Notes: generated by a model from the sequence alone, not told the origin. 64,000 nucleotides of DNA from Halichondria panicea (GCF_963675165.1 NC_087379.1:8149839-8213838); one strand, 5' to 3'; shown: positions 13,511-41,126, counted from the first letter of the stretch. Program-made: numbers and translations.

Positions 13511-14911
13511 CTTGTGTTGTGTATAATTATGGTGTCAATCTGTAGAGAAAGAGAAAGCAGTTGAACTTGAAGAGCATCAGTTGTGTTGTATACGTTACGT
13601 TAGTGGTGGTCTTCATTATATACAATATCACAGGGTCACAGGGTTCATTTATGTTGGACTCGGCTACCAACATACTATAACCTTAATCATGCGTAGTTTA
13701 TATAATTAAAGTAATGTCAATACAGCAAGTAGCATTGCTGATAACTGTACCAGGGATTATGTAACGCTGCTGCAGATCTATGAATGGCTATAGGGGATCA
13801 AGACTATAAGGGCTAGGGGATCACCACTGTATTCGCTGCTGTAGTTAATAGCAGCGGTGGTAACTCACACATGCTTTCAATGACAGTATAGTGCCTAATT
13901 ACACGGAATGCACGGAATGCAGCGCTTAATATACAAGTAGGGTGTGGCTATTTGTCAGCATATACACGTGTATATCAGAGCTAAAAGCAACACTCAGTGA
14001 TAATCGTTGTTTCATTGACAATAGGCTAAACACGGGACAAATATAGCAACCAACAACTAAAAGGCAATCAAACACACCAACTAATTAGACTGCTTACATT
14101 CCATTCTGAGGATATCCCTATTAAATATCAAATACTGAATTGTTTAGTTTAGTATTAGAGGCCTTATTGTATTATTGTTGAGGGTACCATCTGTTACCAT
14201 GTCAACGATATGGGAGAGGTCCTCTGTGATGACCCCCCACTAGGATAAACACACACACACACACACACACACCCTTCACACACACACACACTCCACACAC
14301 ACAACCCCCCTCACACGCACACACTCCGCACAACCCCCCTCACACACACACACTAAGAGGGGAGGGGCACTATAATTATTATATTATTGACGCCTTGTGT
14401 AGAAGATATTTCGTAATATAGGGTGTGCACAATTGTACTAATACGCACTAATCAACTGATACCATCATTATACACATATTTATCTACTTCACATATTTAT
14501 CTACTTCATGTCAGCTGCTGATGTGCATGTGTGCTATCGATATATCATAGTCAGTACATGTAGTTCATAGCTGCTACCAGTTACACAGCTCACACACACA
14601 GAGCTGGAGTACTCACCTAGAAGCTACCGAGGAGATCCAATATATTGTCCTGTCAGTGTATACACAGTATCAGCGCAGCTCTTAGGAACAGTGTTCTATG
14701 ATATCTATCTATCTACGGTTGAATGACCATGATGATTTAGTATAGTCTAAACGTAAAGGGTCATCACATCAATCAACAAAAATTAATAAGAAGCAGAAAC
14801 TTAATGAAACTAAACGACCTTTACCTACTTTATGCTTGAGTGCTTCTTTCTCAAAAGTGCACCTGCAACCTTTACCTTATCAACTCATCTTGCAGCTTGC
14901 AGTCTTGGAAG
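13511..14911. promoter_or_regulatory. Divergent intergenic region between RhoGEF and ZCWPW1-like gene
   Basis: The two start codons face away from each other 1.4 kb apart. On the minus strand a plausible acceptor (ctctacag, about 13543) precedes the RhoGEF ATG, and a donor-like tag/GTGAGT near 14615 could end a 5'UTR exon. A (CA)-rich, C-rich tract occupies about 14250-14360. No defined promoter element was identified. Confidence 0.45.
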
Positions 14912-17900
14912 ATGTCTACTGCTAACAAGTTTATCTCGCCATTTATTGAAGGTATGCCTGCAAATAACCAAAGCTGTTCCTTAAATGGTCCAGACTTTCA
15001 GTGACACTAGAGCATCATTTTAAAATATGCCACCATTATCACCTTGTACTTGGTAAAGATTATAATTATTATTATACTGTACTCATACACACACAGGAGA
15101 GGACACTCAGGTGCTCGACAACTCCAACAGTTTTCAGCCCACCCTTCCAAGCATGGAGGACTCCCTTGTCGATGATTTCCTCCCTGAAGCAACCACTAAG
15201 CCCAGTCTAGATGACTCTCTTGGTGCAGACGACTACACCCAGCTACCCGCAGAGCAAGCAGCCCTATCTCCTGAGCTAATGTCACTGTCTGATTCAGGCC
15301 TTACATCTGCAGCCACTGAGACTGTAGGCAACAAAGATTCGAGGTATGTGTTGAAATCTTATCCAATGTTGTGCGCATAGTTAATATATATTGTATTGCA
15401 GCCCTGTAGCTTTGAATGATTCGCTTGTGGATGAGACTCAACTACCAGAGGACTTTGTTGCAGTGGATGATGATGAGACTCAACTAACAGAGGGCTGTGT
15501 TACAGTGGATAATGACCAACCTTGTCTGAATGATTCCCTCAATATGGAGGTAACCTCTCCTGGACTATCTGATCATGAGGCAACTATACCTGAGGCCACA
15601 CCTGAGGCCATACCTGGAGGGGGTACAGTTTTTCCAGTCGTGAATGTGCAACAGGCCTCAACAAAGTAAGCATATTCTGTAGGTACTTGTTTTTCATATT
15701 CAGATTATTATTTTTCTACAGAGACGATTTGATTTCACCGTCTGCTGCAATTTTTGGACCCTCGGACGAAAATCTCTCAACTACTCCAGTTAAAACTGAT
15801 GCAAAGGCAGACAAAGAAAGTGTTTCAAGCGAGCGAAATGAACACAAAAAGGTCCGACCTTCATTTGGCAAGAAGAAAAAATCGTTTATTCCGCCAACCT
15901 CCAAATCGGTGTCTCCACAATCAAACCCTGAGGAGAGTTCAGGAGAGCCTCAACCATCCCCCTGTAGTGGTAGTAAGACTGTAAAGAAGCCCACTGTCTC
16001 AAAGCCTCAGCCAAAACTGCAAGAATGCATTAACAAGGAGACTACGGTAAAACCAGACTCGGCTGAAACTAAGACCAAACCTGCTCCAAAGAAAACCAAG
16101 GTGAAGAAATCAACTGAAAAGAAGGAAGGAAAAAATTCAGGCTCAGCTGATAAGGAGAACATACCACCACTTGAGTTGAAACTACCTCTGAAAGCCCTTA
16201 CTAGCAAATCTGTATCCACTAAACCAGTGGAGTCTACGAAAGCTGCTGCAAAGGAAGAACGAGAGAAGAAACGTCTTGAGAGGGAAAAGGCCAAACTAGA
16301 AAAGGAGGAGGCCAAACGAGAGAAGGAGAGACTCAAAATGGAGACCAAACTTGAGCAAGAGAGAAAGAAAGCCGAGAGAGAGCAAAAAAAGATGGAAAAG
16401 GAACTGAAAAAAATGGAGAAACTTCAAGCCAGTGTGGCTAAAACAAAATTGAACTCTCAACCTCCCAAATCACCCAACACTGACAAAAGCGACCAACCTC
16501 CAACAAAAAAGGATGACCCTCAAAATACAGCTAACATTGAAATGCCGGAAAATGCAACTGCTACTGTTCCGATCAACAGCACACCCGACGATACTAGCCA
16601 ACCTAATATGCCAAAAGCTGACAAAAACGATGCAACAAAAGTGTCGCCAGTAACTAGCACAGCTGAAGACAATGTGGTACCCAAAGACGATGAATATCAT
16701 CTACCTGAAAAGAATGACATCCAAACGTCCGAGGAACCTGAGAACTGTAGTAAGACTATCGAGGCCAAACAAATCCCCGTTAAGCCTAAGAAAAGAAAAC
16801 AAGTGTGTGATAGTAACAAAACAGCAAAGAAATTCAAGCCTGATTTCAGTGCTGCCTCTAAACCATCGCAATCCACTGCCATTGTTCCAAAACCCAAGAA
16901 ATCGAGGCCTTCAAAACGGACGAAAACTGACGCCTCTAAACCTGCCAACTATTCAGGCCCAGTGTGGGTACAATGTGATGATTGTAACAAGTGGCGTAGA
17001 TTGACCACCATCGGCGATCCCTGTCTAGTACCTGACCTTTGGACCTGCTCCATGAACGAGGACCCTGGGCATGCTCAGTGTGACACTCCAGAGGAGGGAT
17101 GGTCTGATCTAGGAGAGAGTCAAGAGTTTGTGGAGTCTCCCTTCATCCCTGGGTCCCTAGTCTGGGCCAAGATGGACGGCTATCCTTGGTGAGTGAAGCT
17201 ACTAGTAGGTGTACCCTGTACTCTATAAGGTATCTTGTAGTGTATGTACTTGCATTCAGGGTAGCCTCTTTTTAGTGTATGCATTCAAGTATAATTATCC
17301 TGTAGTGTACGGTACAAGTAATGTTGTTCGCCCTCTTAATGTACGTAGTGCGAGAACTTCAGAGTACCTGATTGTGCATTGCTATTATTAATCTGTAACT
17401 ATAATATGTTGATTCTTAGCCACTGTATCTGATCAGCCTCTCCACACTTGTACCCACTGTAGGTGGCCTGCCATGGTTGAGGAAGACCCCAATGAGGAGG
17501 CCTACTATGAGATGGGCAGGCCAAGCAATCCTGTTCCAGTAAGACTTATTAACTATAATACCCTGCCATGTCATTACACCACCATGCACAGGTGAGGTAC
17601 CATGTTGTGTTTCTGGATACCCCAGTGTGTCGAGCCTGGGTACACTGTCAGAGTGTTCGGACATTTGATCACTCAGCAGATCCCAATCAAGAGAATAGAG
17701 TAAGTGTGTGGTGTGGGTGTGCATGGTGTGTGGGTGTGCGTGGTGTGTGTGTGTGTGTGAGGAGGCAGTTGTCTAACTCTTATGGTGTTTTGTACAGGTG
17801 AATGTTGCTAAGAAATACCATCGTAGTTTGAAGATGGCCACTAAGCAGGCTTCCAAAGCACTCAGCTCTTCATTCCAGGTAACTCTATAGTGTCAAGTGT

Positions 17901-18383
17901 GGGTGATGTGTTAATACTATTATTCTCTCTCTTAGGAGCGACTGGAGAGATTCTCATTCTCACAGAGATTTAGAAAGGGCAACAGGAAAAGAAAAGCAGC
18001 TCTTGTAGAGGAAGGCAAGTGTAGTCCAAACATTAGACAATTATGTTCTGTATCAATTTCCCATTACCAGCGTTTATAATTATTACACTGTATGTATATT
18101 GTGTAAGTGTTATCATCACCAACTCCTATCAGATTGTGTGGATAATCAAAAAGAAGTCCAAACTACTACAAAATCTAGAAAACGCAAATCTGCTCATTTC
18201 TCAGTGGATAGGGACCAGTCAACCGCCAGCCCCACCCCACCTGACCCAGTGGACTCAGTCACAATGGATGATGATACAAAGGTCTCTAATGTGCAGGATA
18301 ACCTGGATACCTCAAGTGAGCAAGAGGGGAAGATGGCTACTAACGAACCAAGCAAACCAAAGCAGTGCATGGCTGAGGAATAA
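14912..18383 (+). CDS. ZCWPW1: ZCWPW1-like CW zinc finger and PWWP histone reader
   Basis: Predicted nuclear reader of histone H3 methylation. Exons 14912-14951, 15097-15343, 15402-15665, 15722-17188, 17463-17538, 17592-17699, 17798-17878, 17936-18014 and 18133-18383 join in frame to 870 residues; human ZCWPW1 is about 650. Residues 1-595 are low-complexity, lysine-rich, with a charged coiled-coil segment and a KEN-box-like DKENIPP. A CW zinc finger follows at about 599-650 (CDDC, KWRRL, LWTC, then the final Cys of AQCDTPEE). A PWWP domain follows (LVWAKMDGYPWWPAMVE, then RYHVVF and RAW). The C-terminal helix (KKYHRSLKMA, ERLERFSFSQRF) also matches ZCWPW1. The intron after 18014 has a GC donor (AG|GCAAGT). 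In mammals ZCWPW1 binds H3K4me3/H3K36me3 marks written by PRDM9; that this protein does so is inference. Confidence 0.9.
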
Positions 18384-18668
18384 ACTAACAGACAATTATT
18401 AGTACGGCAGTCTTCAGTCTGTGTATCACTTGTTACATCATTCAACAACATAATAGAGTCATTCATCACTTCAATATTACTGTCTTATGATTTTTATCAT
18501 TATCAGTACCTTCAACATTAATTTCAATTTAAAGTGTTTAACAATAATAAATAATTAGTATAATTATGTCGTATGTACATGACTGTATACTTATTGAATT
18601 TTTGGATTTAAAATACTCTATCAGTGTTATAGTATATACAATAATAAAGATTTCAGTGCATGCAGTCA
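18384..18668. other. Convergent 3' spacer between ZCWPW1-like gene and SSU72
   Basis: The spacer is 285 bp and A+T-rich. Plus-strand AATAAA signals near 18546 and 18643 fit the end of the ZCWPW1-like transcript. The 3' ends of the two genes probably lie very close together or overlap. Confidence 0.55.
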
Positions 18669-19043
18669 TTAATAAAATGCCACAGTGTGTAGAAGTGTTC
18701 GTCCGTTATGTAGTTCAAAATCTTGAATAATGTCCTCAATTTCATTCTCGAGATCTTCCACCCGGCTCATCTGTACAAGAGGGAGGTACACAGCTTAGCA
18801 CACGCTCAGGGGAGTATAAGCTATAGTAGCTAGTGCACGTGCAAAAATTATGTGAATTGGCTGGGAATGCTCAGTTAAAGGAAGTACATAATTATACTGG
18901 TATAGCTTTGGGAGGGATAGAGGCATACAAGGCAGTATAAAAGAACTATATGGAATGTAGTGAGTACATGCACAAGTTTTAAAAAAGATAAGCGTGAATT
19001 GCTTGTAGTTAACTAGTTTAACTCCTCAGGGTGTGTGTGTGTG

Positions 19044-19077
<34 letters not shown>

Positions 19078-20507
19078 GGTTGCTACCGTTTCACAGAGCT
19101 TTAGTAGTAGGAATGCTCCGAGAGTGGCCTCCTCGTGATTGTCCTTCACCTCCAGATTGATGACCTGCACTGGCCTATAGGAGGCAGTCCCCCGAGACTC
19201 TAACTCTACAGGGACGGGGGGAGGGGGTTGGGGTATTAGCAGTTGACACACTAGAGAGTTACCAATGGCCCCTAGCAACAAATTAAAGGCACAGAATATC
19301 AATGAATTTGTTGGCTGATGTAAGATATGAGAATGTGGGCAATGTGGTGACTTGTGATGTGTACACACACACACACATACACAGGAAAAGCTTGCAAAAC
19401 AAATTAATCACTACCTTCTAAAACAGCATCATAAATTCGTTCCTCGACTGTGAAAATGATGTCAAATTCTTCCTTAGCTTTCTGAAATTGCTCGGGGCAA
19501 GCTTTGATTCTCCTGTTTCGATCCAGCATGTTTAGGATGCCATTTTGTGTATACCTAAACGCTTTGGTTAAGGAAACAGACGTTCATATATACATGCTTA
19601 TAATTATAGGTACGTGTGAACACTAATATTGATAACCCTAATTAATCAGTGACAGTGTGGGGGGTTGCTTAACCTCGTTACAGTCAGAGCTTGAGACAAA
19701 ATAAAATGTTGTAACCTTATACACCACATCACAATGTTTTTGTTAATTACTCTTTATTGGCACACACACACGCATACTACACCTCCACCTTCTCGTTATC
19801 AACAGAGCAAAGGCAAGACATAGCACACATGTGGTAGTAACCTGTCAGCATGATCCCCCCCCCCACCCCCCTTCTTTGTGTTATATTATTTATTGTCACA
19901 CATGTTTGAGAGCAGCTATTATAACGGCCAGAGAGACACCAACAATCTGTCAACTAACAGCCTTCACATCATTTCATCAATCTGCAGTGGAAAACAAAAC
20001 AGTATTAATAAGACATGAACACTTTAACAGGTTGTACATGTACAATACATGAGGGTGTCACATGCTATTTTGTCTCGACCTGTGAATTAAAACACGTTAC
20101 GACCCCCCCACACTGACATGTACACGTTATTACAGCAGAGAGAAAGCAAAAAAAAAGTATGAGAAGATACAAATGAGGGTCTTTCTTCATGAGGTCTTGG
20201 TACATGTCTTCGTAGGTGGTCCCGAACTGGTAGACATTGGGCTGGTGAGCAGCTCTCCCTGGCAGCTTTACTACTGACCCAGTCCCATAGGACTTCACCG
20301 AGTAACCTTTCTTGCTACACGTAAAAAACAAAAAAATTGGGGTCCCATAAATTGACATTATTTTGCCGATACGTTACATCTATTAAGTAAATGAATGTCA
20401 ACAGGATTAAATACACCATGAGCACACTACCTAAGGAGCCCGTGTGCCTCCATGCTTCTGTTCTGGTTGGAAGAGCACACCACAGCTATGGCATGGTTCT
20501 GGAGCAT
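18669..20507 (-). CDS. SSU72: SSU72, RNA polymerase II CTD Ser5-P phosphatase
   Basis: Phosphatase that removes phosphate from Ser5 (and Ser7) of the RNA polymerase II tail and works with the cleavage/polyadenylation machinery. Minus-strand exons 20507-20431, 20314-20171, 19554-19415, 19205-19087 and 18770-18669 join in frame to 193 residues, against 194 in human. The N-terminal catalytic loop VCSSNQNRSMEAH has Cys11 and Arg17 of the CX5R motif. The rest follows the family closely: YGTGS.VKLPG, PNVY.F.TTY..MY.DL, YTQNGIL.MLDRN, then the DNHEEATLGAF loop with the acid Asp, and the C-terminal GRTLLHTVAFY. The ATG at 20507 is preceded by an acceptor, so a 5'UTR exon is likely upstream. Confidence 0.97.
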
Positions 20508-20793
20508 TTTGTGAGCAGCTAAAACCTACTTCACAATACAAATACAATCACTAATTAAGTCCTATAATTGTATCGCGAAATATCCACAGGACAGTGCGCT
20601 TGGTTGATAGCCTTGTCTTCTTGGAAAGCGCTTCTTCTTTCTTGCCGACTTCTTGTTGATCGTTTTGAAGGTCACAAGGTGTAAGTAAAACACGCCTTTT
20701 CCCGTGTTGCTTCTTTTGAAACATCACCCACATGGCCATAATGGCTACCTTCTCTTGATTCTTGTTGAAACCGTATCAGACTAAGCCTGCACG
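20508..20793. promoter_or_regulatory. Shared divergent promoter region SSU72/WDR33
   Basis: Only 286 bp separate the two start codons, which point away from each other. The acceptor before the SSU72 ATG means part of this interval is transcribed as 5'UTR. No TATA box was recognised. Confidence 0.6.
20551..20739 (-). CDS. Possible 62-residue basic small ORF upstream of SSU72
   Basis: A single open frame begins MAMWVMFQKK and ends FRDTIIGLN, with a lysine/arginine-rich middle. It occupies most of the SSU72/WDR33 divergent gap on the SSU72 strand. No family was recognised and no clear donor links it to SSU72. It may be an upstream frame in the SSU72 leader, an independent small gene, or chance. 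Confidence 0.2.
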   Translation of the reverse strand: MAMWVMFQKKQHGKRRVLLTPCDLQNDQQEVGKKEEALSKKTRLSTKRTVLWIFRDTIIGLN

Positions 20794-26502
<5,709 letters not shown>

Positions 26503-26815
26503 ACTAAAAATGAACTAACAATAACTGAACCCTATTAGCAATTATTATACTGTATGTACTGTATAATTGCTATAATTAACTTGTAATTAATATTATTTTC
26601 GCGAATGAACCAAATGCGTTCTCGCTGGCAAGGATCGTGCAGACCTTAATTTATTTTTGCGAAGCCATCAAACTCTCGCAAATTTTGCACCGCAAAACAT
26701 TCTGTAGTATTAATTATTAAATACGGCTAAGAAAATTAATACCAGCATAGCTAAAGCAATATATTGTTTTACAGCTCTACACAGCTGAATAAAGTTACGA
26801 AGCGTATAAGTAGCC
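26503..26815. other. Spacer between WDR33 and ACAP
   Basis: This 313-bp A+T-rich gap separates two same-strand genes. An AATAAA lies at about 26787, just before the ACAP ATG. The stretch 26600-26710 has 'ttttcgcgaa'/'ttttgcgaa' words that recall the fold-back repeats elsewhere, but no complete element was defined. Confidence 0.4.
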
Positions 26816-37107
<10,292 letters not shown>

Positions 37108-37513
37108 CTGTGTATTGTGTGTATTGTGTATAATATTGTATTTTAGCAGCTCATTAATTTTTGTGTGTATACAGCGATTATGTGTTTTAGATGTATCGAC
37201 CCGTTTCAATTACATATGGGATCACCTGACAGGGTTCAGGGAGTTCACACCTCCGAGTTTCAGCGAATTAAATGCTCGAGGCGCTTATTTTTCGCTGCTT
37301 TGAAAATAATTAGATCAACTAAAATTAATGCTTTAGTAATTTTTGGCTATGATTATGGCCGGCCGGCACTGCCCACTTGTTGATCAAACATTTTATCCTG
37401 TACTTGTGTCTACAGCAATATAAACTAAGAGTCAATTGCAACATGACATGCAGTGTCTAATAAATATAGGGTGGGTGGGGCTGGTCTCCTGCAGCAATTA
37501 ATGCATGATACTC
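37108..37513. other. Convergent spacer between ACAP and the LRR gene
   Basis: This 406-bp spacer carries plus-strand 'aataaatata' near 37459, a possible ACAP poly(A) signal. No gene or repeat family was recognised. Confidence 0.5.
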
Positions 37514-38911
37514 TCAACATAATGTACATTTGTAAGAATAAATAATTGTTGAGTTACAGCTAGTAGTGCTGTGAGATGAGAAGCAGTCGTCCTGGTCAGT
37601 GGGGAGAGGTGGGCAGTCATCCAATAACTCCAATCTTGGTAGAACTTGAAACACCCTGTGTGTCAGTGCAGCAGAGACAACAATTATCATAACTCAATGT
37701 GAATGTACACCGCATTTCCATACCATGGATTATCACATAATTAATCAGTAGTTTGGGACTCTTTTATGTTTGTTGGATATACCTGTATCTGTAGTCGGGA
37801 GCATCAGCAGCTGGATTGCCCTTCATTGTTAGTGTCTTTAAGAGAGGGTACTTTCTTGCTAAGGACTGCAAATTCGTCATGGAAACAATGTTATTATTAG
37901 CAATGGATAGGTGTTCCAGATTTGGTGACATTGGTAGACTTGTAAATGAAGTAATACGATTCCTTGATAAGTTCAAATAAACGCAGCTGGGTAGAGTAAC
38001 TTTCTTCATACTGGAGAGAGAGTTGTCAATTAGTTGCAGGCGTTTGCATAAGTGCAGTCGATTGAGGCAGCGATGGAAGTTCCTCAACTGATACTCATCT
38101 CCAAGATTTTGATACGACAAGTTGACCACCTGAAAATATAAAATATACGATTGTTCTATGGGTATGACTAGTGCAGTACCTCTGTGTGTTCCCAATCCTC
38201 TGAAACATTTCTGTAATCTTTCCAATCAAGACTTCTCTTACAGTACATGACTGAGTGAGATGCGTACTGCGAGGTGACGTTACGAGGACCCTCTCTGACT
38301 CGTGGAGAATGGAGAGCACTTCCTCTGAGTGTGTACTCGCCCTCAGTTCTTGCAACCTGTCTGTCAGAAGGATCTGGGTTGGTGTTTAGCTCAAACCATC
38401 TGCTGAACTGGTAGTTAGAGCTGGGAAGATTCTGCAATATACAATGAGGAATAAATAAATCTTATAAATCTATAGCTATACATGTATAAAAACAGTTAAA
38501 TTACTATTGAACAGCTATACATGCAGGGTCAGCATGATAATCTCACAAGCCTTTCGATCACACTTCTTGGGGGGCCCGGCCACCTAGCAGCTATCAGTTC
38601 AGCTAGGTGCATTGTAGTGCCCTATATGCTACCACCGAGTAATGGACTTACCTTGGCCAAGAGTGAGTGTTGTTGAGAGGTGCCGTCATCTTGATGAAGG
38701 ACGAGGGAGGTCTGCCTCAGTAGAGTGTGGTGTGCTGGGTCGCTGGACTGCATCTCACTATATATCTTGCACAACTTGACAGCACACATCTATGTAGAGC
38801 AATAATGAGTTCACACCAAACCTTGTTAATACCCTTAGTGCAAACGAAAAAGAAGTACTTTGTAACTGCATGGTTTACCTTTTCCTTCACATAATCCATT
38901 AAAACATACAT
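37514..38911 (-). CDS. Small leucine-rich-repeat protein
   Basis: Minus-strand exons 38911-38879, 38789-38652, 38431-38180, 38129-37783 and 37655-37514 join in frame to 303 residues. The first ATG (MYVLMDYVKEK) has an in-frame stop just upstream. The N-terminal half has no recognised domain. The C-terminal half carries LRR units of the short protein-phosphatase/SDS22 style (VVNLSYQNLGD, LQLIDNSL, CVYLNLSRNRITSF, LEHLSIANNNIVSM, LLKTLTMKGNPAAD) and ends in an LRR-cap-like YRYRVFQVLPRLELLDD. Such proteins are often cytoskeletal or ciliary adaptors, but the specific family was not recognised. The first exon (11 residues) is the least certain part. Confidence 0.75.
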
Positions 38912-39579
38912 TATCTTTGTCGCTCTCAATTATATAAGCTGAAACAATGGCAAGCAGATCATAATATAATTATGATGAGCCAATTCAGTGCCAACGGCTT
39001 ACGTTAAAAAAAAAAGCGATCTGGCCAGAAACTGCTTAGGGGATAAGTACTACTTTTTAAGGTAGCATAAGTACTGCTTTTTGAAGGCAGCATAAGTACT
39101 ACTTTTTAAGGTAGCATAAGTACTACTTTTTAGGGTAGCATAAGGTACTGCTTTCGAGGGCAGCATAAAGTACACTACACCTAGCAGTGCATACTGAGAG
39201 TTACAGAACTCCGGATAAAGTAGCGCTCTGATGGCAGATGCCGGTTTCCCGACACCCAACCACCAGATCCGGAGCCCCATGAATAACCACAAGCGCTACT
39301 TTGGGTCACCGGAAGTGGTTTGTATAAAGTAGGCAGTGAATCATTGCAAGGTGCAGGGACAAGCCCCTCCCTCTCACTCTCTAGCCACACCTCTCTTGAG
39401 AAATGAAGGAATGTTATTTGACACTCACAGTGCTGGCTAGAGGACCTGGTACACAACACAAGGCCTTAAGGAGGGTAAATCTACTCTTGTCAGTAAAATA
39501 TCGAATATGACTTTATATGTACCCCATATTCTCGTACAGACAACACCTCTCCAAGCATACTATTACAATATTAAGAACC
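38912..39579. promoter_or_regulatory. Divergent spacer LRR gene / CYB5RL with tandem repeat
   Basis: This 668-bp head-to-head gap holds about five copies of a 30-32 bp unit ('gcataagtactactttttaa' with variants) at 39040-39175. An acceptor-like 'ctcgtacag' at 39539 suggests a spliced 5'UTR for CYB5RL. Confidence 0.55.
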
Positions 39580-41126
39580 ATGGACAATTTGGAGGACCCT
39601 TTATCGTACCTACCGGACCCTCCTGACGAGCCGTTGCCTAGCGACTGTTGTGGCACAGGGTGCACTCCATGCGTTATGGACATCTACCACGATGAGCTGC
39701 AAACATGGACGACACTGGTTGCCATGACACCACTGGAAAGAGCCGCTTGGAGACGTGAAAAACTGGGACGTTTAGAGGGAAGAGAGTTGCCTGTCAAGTC
39801 TGCATTGTCTACAAATGAGTTCACAGCACTTACGGTGAAGGATATTGTACAAGTTACAGAGGATTCATTTGTGTACACTATATCTCTGCCTGAGGGTCGT
39901 TGCCTGGGTTACCAGCCTGGCCAGCACTGCATACTCAGGGGAGTGATACCCTAACCCTTCCATCTATTGTGGTACTAAACATAATTTTAACTGAGTATCA
40001 TGCTCTTGCCTATAATTATATTAATTTGCCCCCCCCCCCCCCCAGGATCTCAGATTCATTTGTAATTCTGATGACTTCGCCCCTCCTACATTTTTAATTT
40101 GCCCAATTCGCCCCCCTGATCCAAATTCCTGGATGCATCCCTGGGTACCCAAGCTTACTAGTGTTAATATTTCTACAGGGGGTTTGTTGATTCTTCCGAA
40201 TGCTCTGTGACTAGACAGTACACACCCATCTCTCCACCGGATGAAGATGGTTCCTTTGCTGTGCTTATCAAGGTGAGCAGCCAGCACACACAGTATGCCA
40301 TAATGGTTAGTATCTGCATGTCCTATAATAGTCTCTCTACAGTTGTACAAAGATGGACGTGTGTCGGAGGTGATTAGAGCGTGGGCGGTGGGAACAGTGA
40401 CTGAATGGAAGGGGCCGTTTGGTGGACTCAACTACAAGCCAAACAAGGTACGAATATTAGGTAGTTACAATAATCAGTGTAGTTTGGGTTTAATTAATTA
40501 TCATTTTTTAGGTTGTCCATGTAAATAGATATGGAGGCTGGAGCTAACTAACTTCTGTATAACACACACACACACACACAGTACAGACACACCCCCCACA
40601 CACACACAGTACAGACACACACACCCCCCCACACACACACACACAGTACAGACACCCCCCCCCCACACACACAGTACAGACACACACCCCCCCCCCACAC
40701 ACACAGTACAGACACATTGGCATGCTGGCCTGTGGGACCGGGATAGCACCCATGATTCAAGTCATCAGAACAATCATTGAGAACGAGGCTGACGACACCT
40801 TCATACATCTTGTCTATTCCTCCAGCACACAACACACTGTCCTACTAAAGAAAGAACTTGACAAATACACTGCTTATTGGAACTTTAGATCACTGTACGT
40901 ACTTAGCAAGGCTTCTGAACAAGACACTAAAGCTGATCCAGGACTGATGAAGTATGGAGATAAAGTACACTATGGGAGACTAGACTGTGAGGTGGTGGGC
41001 AGGGAAATGCCTCGGGCATGTACAGAGAGTCATGTGCTGATCTGTGGAACTAGGTCATTCGACAAAGACATGATAAACCATCTTAGTAAGATAGGCTATT
41101 CCAAAAACATGTATCACAAATTTTAA
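39580..41126 (+). CDS. CYB5RL: CYB5RL, NADH-cytochrome b5 reductase-like (complete copy)
   Basis: Predicted FAD/NAD(P)H oxidoreductase. Exons 39580-39938, 40179-40272, 40343-40447 and 40707-41126 join in frame to 325 residues; human CYB5RL is about 315. The N-terminal oxidoreductase-like motif reads LPSDCCGTGCTPCV..IY. The FAD-binding half has PGQHCILRG and RQYTPIS; the NAD half has LACGTGIAPM and ends in a short aromatic C-terminus. The exon 1/2 junction that restores the family alignment (CILR-GFVDS) needs a donor at 39939, where the sequence is CAG|GGGAGTG instead of CAG|GTGAGTG. Either this is a non-canonical or mutated donor, or a base-call error. Without that splice the protein would stop after 125 residues. 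Exons 2-4 recur in the duplicated unit at 49207-50135. Confidence 0.85.
40021..40150. repeat. Possible dispersed repeat at the left duplication breakpoint
   Basis: A 17-C run is followed by 'aggatctcagattca', A+T-rich sequence, a C-run at 40110-40116, and 'ctgatccaaattcctggatg'. This mix inside an intron looks like a repeat fragment, but no second copy apart from the duplication is in the window. Confidence 0.35.
40573..40712. repeat. CA/C-rich minisatellite repeating a splice acceptor
   Basis: Five copies of 'cacacacagtacagacac' separated by C-runs precede exon 4 of CYB5RL, whose own start is cacacag|TACAGACAC. The unit-2 equivalent is 49590-49721 with different C-run lengths. Confidence 0.85.

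Noticed and set aside
39949-39954. CYB5RL as a short protein ending at the stop after exon 1
   Set aside because: Family alignment and matching phase show exons 2-4 belong to it. The short product is likely only if the odd donor is really dead.
40021-40431. Antisense frame over CYB5RL exons 2-3 (and 49115-49459)
   Set aside because: It is the shadow of conserved sense coding exons and a C-rich repeat.
40505-40548. An extra CYB5RL exon starting after 'tttttag' (VVHVNRYGGWS)
   Set aside because: It reaches a stop after eleven codons and is not needed: exon 3 joins exon 4 at 40707 with the same spacing as human CYB5RL.
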